Assembly (NCBI GenBank): GCA_963717195.1
Contig: CAVQVR010000021.1
Span: 434,001 to 498,000 of the forward strand
Direction of reading: 5' to 3'
Length of the DNA: 64,000 nt
Source: JACDAE01 sp963717195
GTDB taxonomy: Bacteria; Chloroflexota; Ktedonobacteria; Ktedonobacterales; Ktedonobacteraceae
The stretch's first letter is position 1. Each line of letters begins with the position of its first letter. This document shows positions 1-8,227 of this stretch, piece after piece. The notes beneath the pieces were generated by a model. The model saw only the letters and a program-made list of their open reading frames with translations, made no database searches and was not told where the DNA came from. The position numbers were made by a program, and so were the translations under genes.

Positions 1-476
1 TCAACACCCGCTGCAATTGTCGTGTTAGCTGCAACAAGTTCTTCTTCATAGGCCTGTGTAGCAGACTGTAAGGCGTCTTCACGCATCTGTGCCTGACGAA
101 ACCACTCGCGCAACAGAATGCCACCCTCACCCATCGCAGATGCCACAATTTCTACATCTTGAATAGCATTTTCCCATAGGCGCAAGTTGTGTACATTTCG
201 CTTGACAGCAAGAATACGACGCCGTAGCTCTTTCTGCTCCCCTACAAGGGGTACCAGCCGATAAAGCGCATCTTCTAACGGAGCCACGAAATCTTGCATA
301 TGCTGCTCGACCTGCAAGGCTTTGGTAATAGACCTAGTAGTGCGTTTAAGGAGTAGCGGTTCAAGACAATGAGCTGATACTCCCCCTATCCGCACGACGC
401 TAAAAGGTGCAATAGAAGGTGCTCCATACACCTCTTTCGTTCTATTTTGCTGCCGGTTGCTTATGTGTATGTTCAT
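1..476 (-). CDS. LanB-type lantibiotic dehydratase, N-terminal part (runs off the window)
   Basis: The reverse strand stays open from an ATG at 476 to the window edge (158 codons), so only the amino-terminal part is present. The start ATG overlaps the stop of the M50 protease gene in an ATGA, which implies translational coupling. The product has the look of a LanB N-terminal domain: a short lead-in, then SVVRIGGVSAHCLEPL near residue 26, and an alpha-helical stretch with RRRILAVKRNVHN near residue 87. LanB enzymes glutamylate Ser/Thr of precursor peptides using Glu-tRNA and then eliminate to dehydroalanine or dehydrobutyrine. Next to a YcaO/SagB cluster and Ser/Thr-rich precursors this role fits well. 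Whether the protein is full length or a thiopeptide-style split LanB cannot be seen. The family call rests on sequence feel only. Confidence 0.68.
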   Translation of the reverse strand, partial: MNIHISNRQQNRTKEVYGAPSIAPFSVVRIGGVSAHCLEPLLLKRTTRSITKALQVEQHMQDFVAPLEDALYRLVPLVGEQKELRRRILAVKRNVHNLRLWENAIQDVEIVASAMGEGGILLREWFRQAQMREDALQSATQAYEEELVAANTTIAAGV

Positions 477-1621
477 ACCTTCATTACTCCAAGTATAGTG
501 CTGACGACAGTCCAGATGACAAAGAGTACGACAGTGCTGACATACGCAACCATAATCACACCATAGACAAAGTAGATGATTTGCTGCCGCTGACTCAGAT
601 CACGCAAGTACGCAGGAAGTTTGCGCAATGTCACCCGATGCAGAAAGAGTACGAAAGCCCGGCGGCGAAAATTGACTCCGCCCAGGAACGCTTCCAATGC
701 ATGATAACCATCACTAGGCATCAGCGGATTTAAATTTGAGATGAAGGTCATCGTTTGCAGAACAAGTATTACATGAAACGTTGATCCAGCCCATCCGCTG
801 GTCGCTAAGGTGAGCACCGCCGAGAGTGCAGCTGCTGAGATATCGAATGCTGGGCCAGCGAGCGAAATGCACATCCGCTGCGCTGGATTCCGCAGTCGAT
901 AGCTGTCGGTACGATCTGTGTATGCTACTGGCAAGACATAATAAAGAAGCGCGACACCTATTTCACGAATTTTGACGTTATAGTATGAGCCAACCAGGGT
1001 ATGACAGAACTCATGGACAGCCAGGTGCAGCAAAAATGCTAACACAACGAGCGGCCAGACTACGTTGCCAATATGGATATTCGTACCATATTGGACGATA
1101 ACAAATCCCACTATCAATACAGCAATCATCAACCAGAGACCCAACAATGTACTGGTGGTATCGTTTGCCAGCGAGCTGAAGCGTCTAACCAGAGCATACG
1201 CAACAGGCCGATTCGGACGCCAGATCCCCAGGCGTAGCATGGGGCGACTCGCAGCTTTACCAACAGTACGTTTCATCCATGGCTGCCGCTCAGCATTGGG
1301 CAGAGCAAGAACCCTTGCATCATGGAGTTGTTGCAGAAATGATGTGAGCTTCTGCGCGATTTGCTCCTCTTTCCCCGGATAACGCGTGATTAATGCTTGC
1401 TCCAGATCCTCATACGACAATGAAGTGGGATGCTCTTGCAATATCCTGACGATATCCGCGCCCAGAGCATTAATACGAACGTAATTGCGATGCTCTCCAA
1501 CGTATAAGAGCGGCGTATCATTAATGCCCAGCAGCAACTCTACCTCTTTCGCCAGGATGATTGGCTGCTGGTCCTCTTTTGCATCGACCGAAGCGACGAC
1601 ATTTGCAATTTGAATCTCCAT
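473..1621 (-). CDS. M50-like membrane zinc metalloprotease with PqqD-like N-terminal domain
   Basis: The protein is 382 residues. Residues about 25-110 resemble a PqqD-like winged helix (RiPP recognition element): a YVGEHRNYVRINALGADIVRIL stretch interrupted here only by description, then YEDLEQAL and a helical end. Several membrane segments follow from about residue 155. The segment with HEFCH near residue 204 is the HExxH zinc site of site-2-protease-like M50 enzymes, and NLNPLMPSDGYHALE near residue 296 is the second conserved M50 motif with its Asp. It probably removes leaders, or processes or exports the modified peptides. A Shine-Dalgarno-like AGGACAGG precedes the ATG. It lies directly after the five precursor genes and overlaps the dehydratase gene by 4 nt. 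Confidence 0.82.
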   Translation of the reverse strand: MEIQIANVVASVDAKEDQQPIILAKEVELLLGINDTPLLYVGEHRNYVRINALGADIVRILQEHPTSLSYEDLEQALITRYPGKEEQIAQKLTSFLQQLHDARVLALPNAERQPWMKRTVGKAASRPMLRLGIWRPNRPVAYALVRRFSSLANDTTSTLLGLWLMIAVLIVGFVIVQYGTNIHIGNVVWPLVVLAFLLHLAVHEFCHTLVGSYYNVKIREIGVALLYYVLPVAYTDRTDSYRLRNPAQRMCISLAGPAFDISAAALSAVLTLATSGWAGSTFHVILVLQTMTFISNLNPLMPSDGYHALEAFLGGVNFRRRAFVLFLHRVTLRKLPAYLRDLSQRQQIIYFVYGVIMVAYVSTVVLFVIWTVVSTILGVMKV

Positions 1622-1742
1622 TTTTTACCTGTCCTATACTCTTATGCACTGTCTTTCGGATGGAGCGTGGGCTAATTGGAGCCCGGCCCAGAGTACCATC
1701 GTTGGCACCGGACTTCCAATTAGCAACCAATCCTGGGTTACA

Positions 1743-2003
1743 TTAGCAGGCACTCGAAACGCTGCTGCCTGTACCAACACTGGAAGCAGTGCTAGTCGCA
1801 CTGGCAAAAGTGCTCGTTGTCCCAAAACTGCCTCCTGTGCAGAAACCAGCCGGATTCGCTAGCTCAGTCTGATCCGCCAACTCCTCTGCATACATGTCCA
1901 GAGCGTCATCGGAAACCTTCTCCTGCTCACTGTTCGCGTTGATCTGCTCATTCTCGGAAATCTCGCTCTGCTCGCTGATAGCATTGATCTGCTTGTTAGT
2001 CAT
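1743..2003 (-). CDS. RiPP precursor peptide 5 (azoline-type, AEEL leader)
   Basis: An 86-residue peptide with a GAGGAG ribosome site 6-7 nt before the ATG. The acidic, Gln/Glu/Asn-rich leader ends in MYAEELADQTELANP, the motif shared by all five tandem precursors. The core after NP starts AGFCTGG and runs as a Ser/Thr/Gly/Ala-rich tail ending in SSAC. This core has two Cys, one near the start and one at the very C-terminus, so it is the precursor with the most obvious thiazole potential. The leader is the longest of the five and contains repeated INA/NSEQ units. It is the last precursor before the protease gene. Cleavage after NP is inferred, not shown. Confidence 0.85.
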   Translation of the reverse strand: MTNKQINAISEQSEISENEQINANSEQEKVSDDALDMYAEELADQTELANPAGFCTGGSFGTTSTFASATSTASSVGTGSSVSSAC

Positions 2004-2073
2004 GTGTGTTCTCCTCTTTAATATGACCGGTCGACATTACGCCGGTATGTCTCTCTAACTAATTATAAAACTT

Positions 2074-2094
2074 GTAGATGCCGTAGCCATCTAC
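2074..2094 (-). terminator. Small hairpin between precursors 4 and 5
   Basis: A perfect 7-bp stem (GTAGATG/CATCTAC) with a 7-nt loop lies downstream of precursor 4. On the minus strand it is followed by an AAGTTTTATAATT stretch. It could be a partial terminator or an mRNA-stabilising stem that sets the ratio of precursor to downstream enzyme transcripts. The stem is short, so the call is weak. Confidence 0.35.
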
Positions 2095-2132
2095 GAAAGT
2101 GGGTAGGCACTACGTATCACCTGTAAGTTGGC

Positions 2133-2342
2133 TTAACCGAATGTTGAAGCCGTTGTAGCTGTACCAACTGAAGATCCTGGACAACTACCAGTGGATACGC
2201 TGGAAAGGGTACCCCAGGAACTTGCCGGAGTAGCCAGATCGGTCTGATCGGCCAGTTCCTCTGCAAAAAGTTCCTCAATACCATCTTCGTGTAAAGGCTG
2301 CTCTTCGTTATTTGAAATTTGCTTCTGATTGTCGTATACCAT
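2133..2342 (-). CDS. RiPP precursor peptide 4 (azoline-type, AEEL leader)
   Basis: A 69-residue peptide. The start at 2342 (MVYDNQKQ) is preferred over an upstream in-frame ATG at 2369 because an AGAAAGAGAGAGAA ribosome site sits just before 2342 and would otherwise be coding. The leader ends in LFAEELADQTDLATP. The core starts ASSWGTLSS and contains a single Cys in TGSCPGSS, then Thr/Ser/Ala and a C-terminal TFG. It shares an aromatic SW-G start with precursor 3. Function as a substrate of the YcaO/SagB/LanB enzymes is inferred from the shared leader motif and gene context. Confidence 0.84.
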   Translation of the reverse strand: MVYDNQKQISNNEEQPLHEDGIEELFAEELADQTDLATPASSWGTLSSVSTGSCPGSSVGTATTASTFG

Positions 2343-2426
2343 GGTTCTCTCTCTTTCTGTAAAAATCATTTTTCTGTATTTTTACTTTTAATATGCCTAT
2401 ACTCTTTTGTACAGGTACAACAATGA

Positions 2427-2648
2427 TTAACCTGCTGAGGAAGCTGAACTGCCCGTAGAAGCGGTGCTAGCTGTGCTGCCAATAGTTGATGCACTACCAA
2501 ATGTACCAACTGAACCCCAGGTACTTGCTGGTGTTGCGAAGTCTGTCGTCTCAGGCAGTTCTTCTGCAAAAAGCTCCTGAATCTCATCAACCTGAGCATT
2601 CTGCTGATCGGCGGGTTGGATGTTGTTCTTCTGAATGTCGTCGCTCAT
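2427..2648 (-). CDS. RiPP precursor peptide 3 (azoline-type, AEEL leader)
   Basis: A 73-residue peptide with GAAAGGA upstream of the ATG. The leader ends in LFAEELPETTDFATP. The core begins ASTWGSVGTFG and continues with repeated GST/AST units to SSASSAG. It has no Cys at all, so any azoles would have to be oxazoles or methyloxazoles from Ser/Thr, or else the main change is dehydration by the LanB-like enzyme. The leader has PETT where the other four have GEQH or ADQT. Confidence 0.85.
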   Translation of the reverse strand: MSDDIQKNNIQPADQQNAQVDEIQELFAEELPETTDFATPASTWGSVGTFGSASTIGSTASTASTGSSASSAG

Positions 2649-2768
2649 GATGTAGTCCTTTCTGTTCTCTCTTCCAAGATTGAATTTATAATGCTACAGC
2701 TTTTGAAAGGCTGAATTAGCAATCGATTGACAATGGTGATGAAATCTTTCATCTTGTTAGGGGATACT

Positions 2769-2972
2769 TTACCCCAACGTCGCGCCTGTACTCACTGTAG
2801 AGGCCGTTGATCCCAATGTACCAATTGAACTTAGTGTACCAATGGTGCTGGCTGGATTAGCCATGTCGTGCTGCTCTCCAAGTTCCTCGGCATACAATCC
2901 ATCAGAGGTCTCATCTAGCTCATTCTCTTGATCCTGAAGATCGTCTTGAAGATCTCTATTGTCGTTGCTCAT
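2769..2972 (-). CDS. RiPP precursor peptide 2 (azoline-type, AEEL leader)
   Basis: A 67-residue peptide preceded by AGAAAGGAA. The acidic leader ends in LYAEELGEQHDMANP, and the Cys-free core starts ASTIGTLSSIGTLG and ends VSTGATLG. It is the closest relative of precursor 1: both have GEQHD in the leader and GSTASTV in the core, so the pair looks like a recent duplication followed by core drift. Confidence 0.86.
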   Translation of the reverse strand: MSNDNRDLQDDLQDQENELDETSDGLYAEELGEQHDMANPASTIGTLSSIGTLGSTASTVSTGATLG

Positions 2973-3101
2973 GATGTAGTTCCTTTCTGTTATCTATTCT
3001 GATGTTACTTTATAGTGCGGCTGCCTTTATAAAGGTAGCATTAGCAGTAGGGTGATATTTCCTCTAAAACGATTTATAAATTTTAAATCGTTTTCAATCA
3101 T

Positions 3102-3329
3102 CTATCCTACTGTTGCACCTGTACCGATACTACCAACAGTAGATGCTGTTGAACCAAAACAACTGACCGAAGACACTGAACTGAGTGTGCTTCCATTCGG
3201 ATTCGCCAGGTCGTGCTGTTCCCCAAGTTCCTCGGCATAGAGCTCCTCGCCAGCCTCAAGTGACACATTCTCATGACCGAGAGAATCATCTTGAAGATCT
3301 TTTTTCTGAATGTCTTTGTTGTCTGTCAT
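3102..3329 (-). CDS. RiPP precursor peptide 1 (azoline-type, AEEL leader)
   Basis: A 75-residue peptide with a strong AAGGAGA ribosome site before the ATG at 3329, 48 nt after the SagB gene. The leader ends in LYAEELGEQHDLANP. The core runs NGSTLSSVSSVSCFGS, with one Cys, to a GTGATVG end. It is the first of the five precursors and so the closest to the modification enzymes in the operon. Confidence 0.86.
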   Translation of the reverse strand: MTDNKDIQKKDLQDDSLGHENVSLEAGEELYAEELGEQHDLANPNGSTLSSVSSVSCFGSTASTVGSIGTGATVG

Positions 3330-3377
3330 AAACTTTCTCCTTCTAAAAAACTATTCTTACATTCTCATGTGTATGTA

Positions 3378-4202
3378 TTACTCTTCTGTCCTCTGTCCTC
3401 CTTTCATATCAGCCATGTGTTGATAGTCAGCATGGAGATGGCCGGTCGCATAGGCGAAGAGGCCAGCGTTACGATAACCATCCACACCAACAACACGATG
3501 AGCCGCTCGTGGTAAAAATCCGGCAAAAACGGTTCCTACCAGGCCAACTCCAAGCGAGGAGAGCCACAGGCGATGGCCTGCTGCTCCTGCTCGCAGCAAG
3601 AGTTGACGATGACCCCATGATCCATGACGTGTGCAGGCCGCTGCCAGGTTTCCCGTAATCAATACGATCACTGGTGCATCAGCAAACTCGGTCTGTAAGA
3701 CAAGTTCTTTGCCTTCCGTTTGCTGATTCGGAGCTGTACCAACATATTCGAGCGTATGATCCACCGCCACATAGCGATATATTGCAGGAGCGAGGTCATG
3801 GACACGCCACGCTACAACTAGTAAATTGAGCGTCACCCCTGCCGCAATCTCTTGCGACCAATCTTGCTCATCGCCAGCACTCGCTACACTGAGGATTGTT
3901 GCGATCTGTGCTAGATCAACGAACTCCTCCGAATAGAAACGGAGCGATGTTCGTTCTGCCATAACTGCCTCAAGTGAGCGACTGGATGCGAGAGGGGCAG
4001 GCAGTTGGAAACGCGGGCCTGGATCTGGCTGATAGAGCAGATCCTCTTCCACTTTCGGAGGCGTACGCGTAATATCTGTCCTGTTCCTGCGACTCTCCTC
4101 ATACAGCTTGAGCAAAATGTCTCCCGGATTTAATGATGCATAGTCCCGAATATCTGATCGACTTTTGGGTCGAGTGGTATCAAGTATAGAGATTTTCTCC
4201 AT
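3378..4202 (-). CDS. SagB-type FMN-dependent azoline dehydrogenase
   Basis: A 274-residue nitroreductase-family protein. The start at 4202 (MEKISIL) is chosen because an AGGAGG site lies 10 nt upstream; an in-frame ATG at 4223 would put this site inside the gene. The segment RSLEAVMAERTSLRFYS (near residue 80) is the typical nitroreductase entry with the RxSxRxY pattern, and the Gly-rich GAAGHRLWLSSLGVG stretch near residue 208 matches the family's helix. SagB enzymes oxidise thiazolines and oxazolines to azoles. This is the second such domain in the cluster, since the next upstream gene also ends in one. It directly precedes the precursor genes. Confidence 0.8.
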   Translation of the reverse strand: MEKISILDTTRPKSRSDIRDYASLNPGDILLKLYEESRRNRTDITRTPPKVEEDLLYQPDPGPRFQLPAPLASSRSLEAVMAERTSLRFYSEEFVDLAQIATILSVASAGDEQDWSQEIAAGVTLNLLVVAWRVHDLAPAIYRYVAVDHTLEYVGTAPNQQTEGKELVLQTEFADAPVIVLITGNLAAACTRHGSWGHRQLLLRAGAAGHRLWLSSLGVGLVGTVFAGFLPRAAHRVVGVDGYRNAGLFAYATGHLHADYQHMADMKGGQRTEE

Positions 4203-4237
4203 GATGATTTGTCCTCCTATCATCCTTCTGTCATGCT

Positions 4238-6016
4238 CTATAAAGCAAGGATAGCTGTGACCATCTCCTGGATATCTTCAAGATCAAGCAGATCCGCAAT
4301 GGCATCATCGGCCCAACGCCGTACGGTTTGTGCTGAGATCCCCAGGCTATGCGCTACCATGTGCATCTGTGAGAGCGCAACGCCTGCGTCTAGATTGATC
4401 ACCCGGTAGGCGAAAGTTGAGTATTTATGTCCAACACGGTGGTATGCTCCCACTAAGAGGATAAGCGCATTCGGTTGCATCCCACTATCTGTCAGAACGG
4501 CCCGTTGCAATAAGCTTTCATATTCCTCTCGTTCCATCTGCCTGAGATATGCCAGCGTATGATCCTGCGACTGGTAGAAGTAGACACCAGGTGCCAGTCC
4601 TTCCACCTTTGAAACCACAACATAGAGTTCGACCGATCCAAGATTGCCACCAGTCGGCGACCAGCGCTGCAATTTATTTGTTTTGACTCCATCATCATAG
4701 CGCACACCAGCTCCTTTGAGAAGCAGATCTGCCAGAGCGTCCACATTCAATGGTTGTGAAGGCGCTTTCGATCCTCCGCTGCCCGGTAAACATCCAAGCG
4801 TTGAGCCAGAGGCTCCCGCCAGTTGCTCACGCAGCGGCAGTGCTACATGCGGATTACCAGGATAGCATTTGCCTTCATGAGCCAGTTCCGTGTTACTCGC
4901 TCGATAATGAACCTGATGATCTTTTGGATCAAGCAAATGACGCGATGCAAAAGCGACTAAATCTTCATAGACCACAGCAGACTCAATAGAGCCCATCTCA
5001 ACTGGAGCAGGTCGACAGATAGGACAACCCGGTAGCCTGGGATAGTCGATGCGCTGGTTGGACCAATCCTCCAACTGATATTGCATTACATGGATGCCTG
5101 TAGTGGGAGGACCGATCCGGCTGAGCAGATAAGCTGCCTCAAGGACTAGCATCTGTGCCCATAAACGCACTGTCAATTGTTGATTGAACTGGAAGTCATC
5201 GGCCACGCCTGGCTCTTCTACAAACTCTGCATTGGCACGGGCAAAGCAACGATAGCAGGCGGTTTCACCACGCTCAAAATAGGGACCCATTTCGGCTATC
5301 TGACGCTTCAGATCGATGCCAGCACGTAGCCAGGGAATGGAATAGCGAGCGCATTGCTCATCCAATTCCTGGAATAGCGCCTGGTCTTCATGTCCTTCGG
5401 CCAATACTACAACCAGACGACGACCTGCCTGTTTCTTAAACAGTACTCCCAGATCGTCCCCCCATTCAAGGGTACTGACCATCCCGACACCTGTTTGCTG
5501 GAGTTGCGCACAGAGCTCTGCATGAGCACCTTGCGCATACGAACCATACACTATAACCGCTACCTGGGCTGTTGCTAGACGCGCTAGGGACTGTAATGCA
5601 CTACGGTTTACGCGCGTTGTATCCACATGGCGGCGGAAGTACGATAGAACTTGAGGATCAATGCTCTTTGCATCAAAGTCAGCCGGATCAGCTGCACTAT
5701 CCTCCAGAAGCCCGCGCGTGTAAAGCAGTGCTATCATATTAAAGATTGCCCTGGCCGCTGTATCCGGTAGTGCCTGTGCCACTTCTTCCAATGTGTGTCT
5801 GCCATCCAGTAAAGGTAACAGGCGTGGCAGTAATCTTTTTGTCGCCTTGCCTCTCAACACTTGCTGGTCCGCTGCCCCTTCGATCAATAATCCATCCTTC
5901 AGGGGTACCACCATCAGATCTCTGGGAAAGTGCGGTCGCTGCGGCATCACAAACTGCGGATCAAACGAGACAGCTCTCCCCATATGTTCCGCCGAGATTA
6001 GTTTCTGTGCTACCAT
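4238..6016 (-). CDS. Cyclodehydratase (leader-binding, E1-like) fused to SagB-type dehydrogenase
   Basis: A 592-residue fusion. Residues about 35-110 form a winged-helix leader-binding region with LLPLLDGRHTLEEVAQALP, typical of TOMM cyclodehydratase C proteins. Residues about 130-340 are E1/ThiF-like, with a Zn-type pair of Cys motifs, CYRC near residue 256 and CPIC near residue 332. From about residue 350 a nitroreductase domain follows (ASNTELAHEG, SPTGGNLGSVELYVV, GVYFYQ, and the Leu/Gly-rich VALSQMHMVAHSLGIS). It should recruit the precursor leader, assist the YcaO protein and perhaps oxidise the rings itself. The start overlaps the stop of the upstream E1-like gene by 7 nt (ATGGTAG), which implies coupling. 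Confidence 0.8.
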   Translation of the reverse strand: MVAQKLISAEHMGRAVSFDPQFVMPQRPHFPRDLMVVPLKDGLLIEGAADQQVLRGKATKRLLPRLLPLLDGRHTLEEVAQALPDTAARAIFNMIALLYTRGLLEDSAADPADFDAKSIDPQVLSYFRRHVDTTRVNRSALQSLARLATAQVAVIVYGSYAQGAHAELCAQLQQTGVGMVSTLEWGDDLGVLFKKQAGRRLVVVLAEGHEDQALFQELDEQCARYSIPWLRAGIDLKRQIAEMGPYFERGETACYRCFARANAEFVEEPGVADDFQFNQQLTVRLWAQMLVLEAAYLLSRIGPPTTGIHVMQYQLEDWSNQRIDYPRLPGCPICRPAPVEMGSIESAVVYEDLVAFASRHLLDPKDHQVHYRASNTELAHEGKCYPGNPHVALPLREQLAGASGSTLGCLPGSGGSKAPSQPLNVDALADLLLKGAGVRYDDGVKTNKLQRWSPTGGNLGSVELYVVVSKVEGLAPGVYFYQSQDHTLAYLRQMEREEYESLLQRAVLTDSGMQPNALILLVGAYHRVGHKYSTFAYRVINLDAGVALSQMHMVAHSLGISAQTVRRWADDAIADLLDLEDIQEMVTAILAL

Positions 6017-6774
6017 GTTTTTCCTCCATGACCATTCGCACTGACAAGAGCATGCACATCAGCACTTTCCTTCGTCGACTCAAGTACAGGTTGATACAAC
6101 ACATCTGCACCTGTCCAATAGAGAATATCTGAAAGTTCGCGCTGCATATCCAGGTAGCTACGCGTCGCCTCGTCACGCTTGAGGCCACAACGTGGGCAGC
6201 CGTTGATGCCAACAATCCGCGCTGTAAAGGTGTAACGTGTCATCGTATTCATATGCCAGATCTGGCCTGCTACACTGGCTGCGTCCTCATCCAGTTGTAA
6301 GATGTTTTGTGCCAGGCGAAGAGCGGCAATATGCACTAGCGAAGGCAAATACCCCTGTGGGCCGCTCTCAGGACACTGATCGTAATGGGCCCGCAATTCT
6401 CGATAGACTTCCTGCCTGGCTGAATGTTGCAGATAACGCTTCTCATAGCAACTATAACAGGCACTGCTACCCGGAACTACGACTGGACCAATGAGTAGGT
6501 ATGGTGCATTTAGCACCGCCGTGATGCAGGGTAGTTTCCAGGCGAAGCTGATATCATCGATAAGTTTCTGCAACGCCGGGACAGGACGCCAGCTAGCCAG
6601 TATGTTCACCCGCGCGACCGGCCAGGACGCTGGATAGCATTGATTCTGTGTATCGACCCCTGTCTGTTGCACATCGGGCAGTAGTTCTTTCAACGCCGCT
6701 GCCACTGCATTACCAAAGGCACCTACCGAGATGATATGAATCGGTTCTTGTGGTGCATGTTTTGGATCGCCCAT
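6010..6774 (-). CDS. TOMM E1-like / leader peptide-binding partner protein
   Basis: A 254-residue protein with a good AGAGGAG site before the ATG. It has the look of the ocin-ThiF-like or cyclodehydratase partner proteins of azoline clusters: an N-terminal Rossmann-like start (HIISVGAFGNAVAAAL), then two Cys pairs, CYSCYEKRYLQ near residue 107 and CPRCGLKRDE near residue 196, that probably bind one zinc. It lacks an obvious catalytic adenylation motif, as is common for the non-catalytic E1 relatives that only present substrate. It sits between YcaO and the fusion protein and overlaps the latter, so a three-part synthetase is likely. The exact subfamily is uncertain. Confidence 0.72.
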   Translation of the reverse strand: MGDPKHAPQEPIHIISVGAFGNAVAAALKELLPDVQQTGVDTQNQCYPASWPVARVNILASWRPVPALQKLIDDISFAWKLPCITAVLNAPYLLIGPVVVPGSSACYSCYEKRYLQHSARQEVYRELRAHYDQCPESGPQGYLPSLVHIAALRLAQNILQLDEDAASVAGQIWHMNTMTRYTFTARIVGINGCPRCGLKRDEATRSYLDMQRELSDILYWTGADVLYQPVLESTKESADVHALVSANGHGGKTW

Positions 6775-6879
6775 GAGTGTATCTCCTCTTTGCTGTCTGT
6801 CATAACTTGCTTTTAGCGTGACATACTGCGTACAAACATTCTGCCAGCTACACTATATAATTCTCGTGTATCATCATTC

Positions 6880-8212
6880 TCATGCAAACGGCTGGGGCCA
6901 GGAGTTGATATCCTCCTCAGTATGTACCGTATAACCCATGTTGCGTGGTGCCTCGTAGAGTCGTGAGTGACCCAGATAACGGGCACGATAACTAAACGAG
7001 AGCGGCTGAAGCCCGGGAATAAGCACCCGTACCACGCGCATCCCTACACGTAAAGCCTCATCAGTCGAGATATCAACAGCAAAAACCTCTTTGCCACACG
7101 CTTTGAGTCGCTGCAACAGCTGCACCAGATCATGCCGTGTATTGCCTGTCCCGATTGGCTTGATCTCACTGAGCAGACGCCGTCTGGGTGAATGAAGCAG
7201 GAAGTCAAACGCCGGAAGCCGTTCGCGGGAGGCCATATAACTCGCTCCATCAAAGACGTTCAAGAAATCGTCTACCTGCTCCGGGGCATCACGATGCACC
7301 TGGAGTGCGATCCGTGACGATGCCGAATTCACGAGCCACTTTTGCTATCGCAACTGCTGGATCAAGCTCAGTACTGCACATTACAAGTGCGGCCAACTTA
7401 TCATTATGTGGCGAGAGATGGAGACTATAGATCGTCGGCACACCCAATTCCGTCGTCGCATCGAAATAGTGATGCTTAACGGCCTCTTTCGCACGCTCAT
7501 TACGTTCCAGGTAAGGTACGAGAAAAGCGGGTACCTGGTCGATCTCAACACGTGGCAGCGACATCTGCTGCAACCATGTAAGCGCTATTGCATCGCGCTC
7601 AATCACCTCACATATAGCCCCCACCAGGGCACGCTCTAACGTTGTATGGGCCGCACAACCCGTTGAAATTGGTAACCAGAAACGCTCTCCACGACTCATA
7701 TAAGGAATATGCAGGTAGACCATCACGCTCGGAACCCATACAGCCCGTCCATTATGGAGTGAGATACCACGCACCCAGCGCATCGGTGCTTCCTTGTCAG
7801 GCGCTATGATTGGACAGCGAGGATGCGCAAGTTCTCTCTCACTGCTGCGTGGCACCGTATCCAGATCAAGCGCTTCAGAGCCTAATTCCCTGGCCGTAGC
7901 CCAGATAAACTGCCGCTCACTGTAGGCACAACTGGAGTAACGTTCCAGACCTTCTGCAATTGCCTTGAGTCGTGCCTCATCAGCGTCGATGGAACCACCA
8001 GCACCATCGAGAGAACCCGCTGCCGATTTACCCCCCAGTGCCTGAGCAATCGTGGCCAGAGGCTGCCCAATATCGCCCATAGAAGTATTCATGATTGGAA
8101 AGCGTGCTTCACCGGGATAGCTTGGCAATTGCCTTACTCCTGCAATCAGACCACCGACCGGCTGTATCAGCTCCTCAAGTGAGGAACGTGTCTTTTGCAT
8201 TTCTGTTACCAT
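6880..8212 (-). pseudogene. YcaO cyclodehydratase, reading frame broken near 7320
   Basis: The gene starts at 8212 after an AGGAGG site and codes 307 residues before a stop at 7289. The normal carboxyl part continues in the next frame from 7332 to 6880 (SASSRIALQVHRD to the WPQPFA end). The two halves join cleanly at VARE/SASSRIALQ, so one extra base near 7315-7325 explains everything. The N part holds the YcaO ATP-site motifs EGLERYSS (near residue 93) and ICEVIERDA (near residue 208). The C-terminus PQPFA is a degenerate form of the Pro-rich end of TOMM YcaO proteins. YcaO uses ATP to cyclise Cys/Ser/Thr to azolines. The break may be a sequencing error, real inactivation, or two subunits from reinitiation at a GTG at 7332. 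Confidence 0.8.
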
Positions 8213-8227
8213 GACTTTTCGGGCCTC

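Noticed and set aside
2366..3289. Overlapping frames within the precursor region (such as 2366-2599 and 3107-3289)
   Set aside because: They are alternate frames of the precursors, without the AEEL leader motif or a ribosome site.
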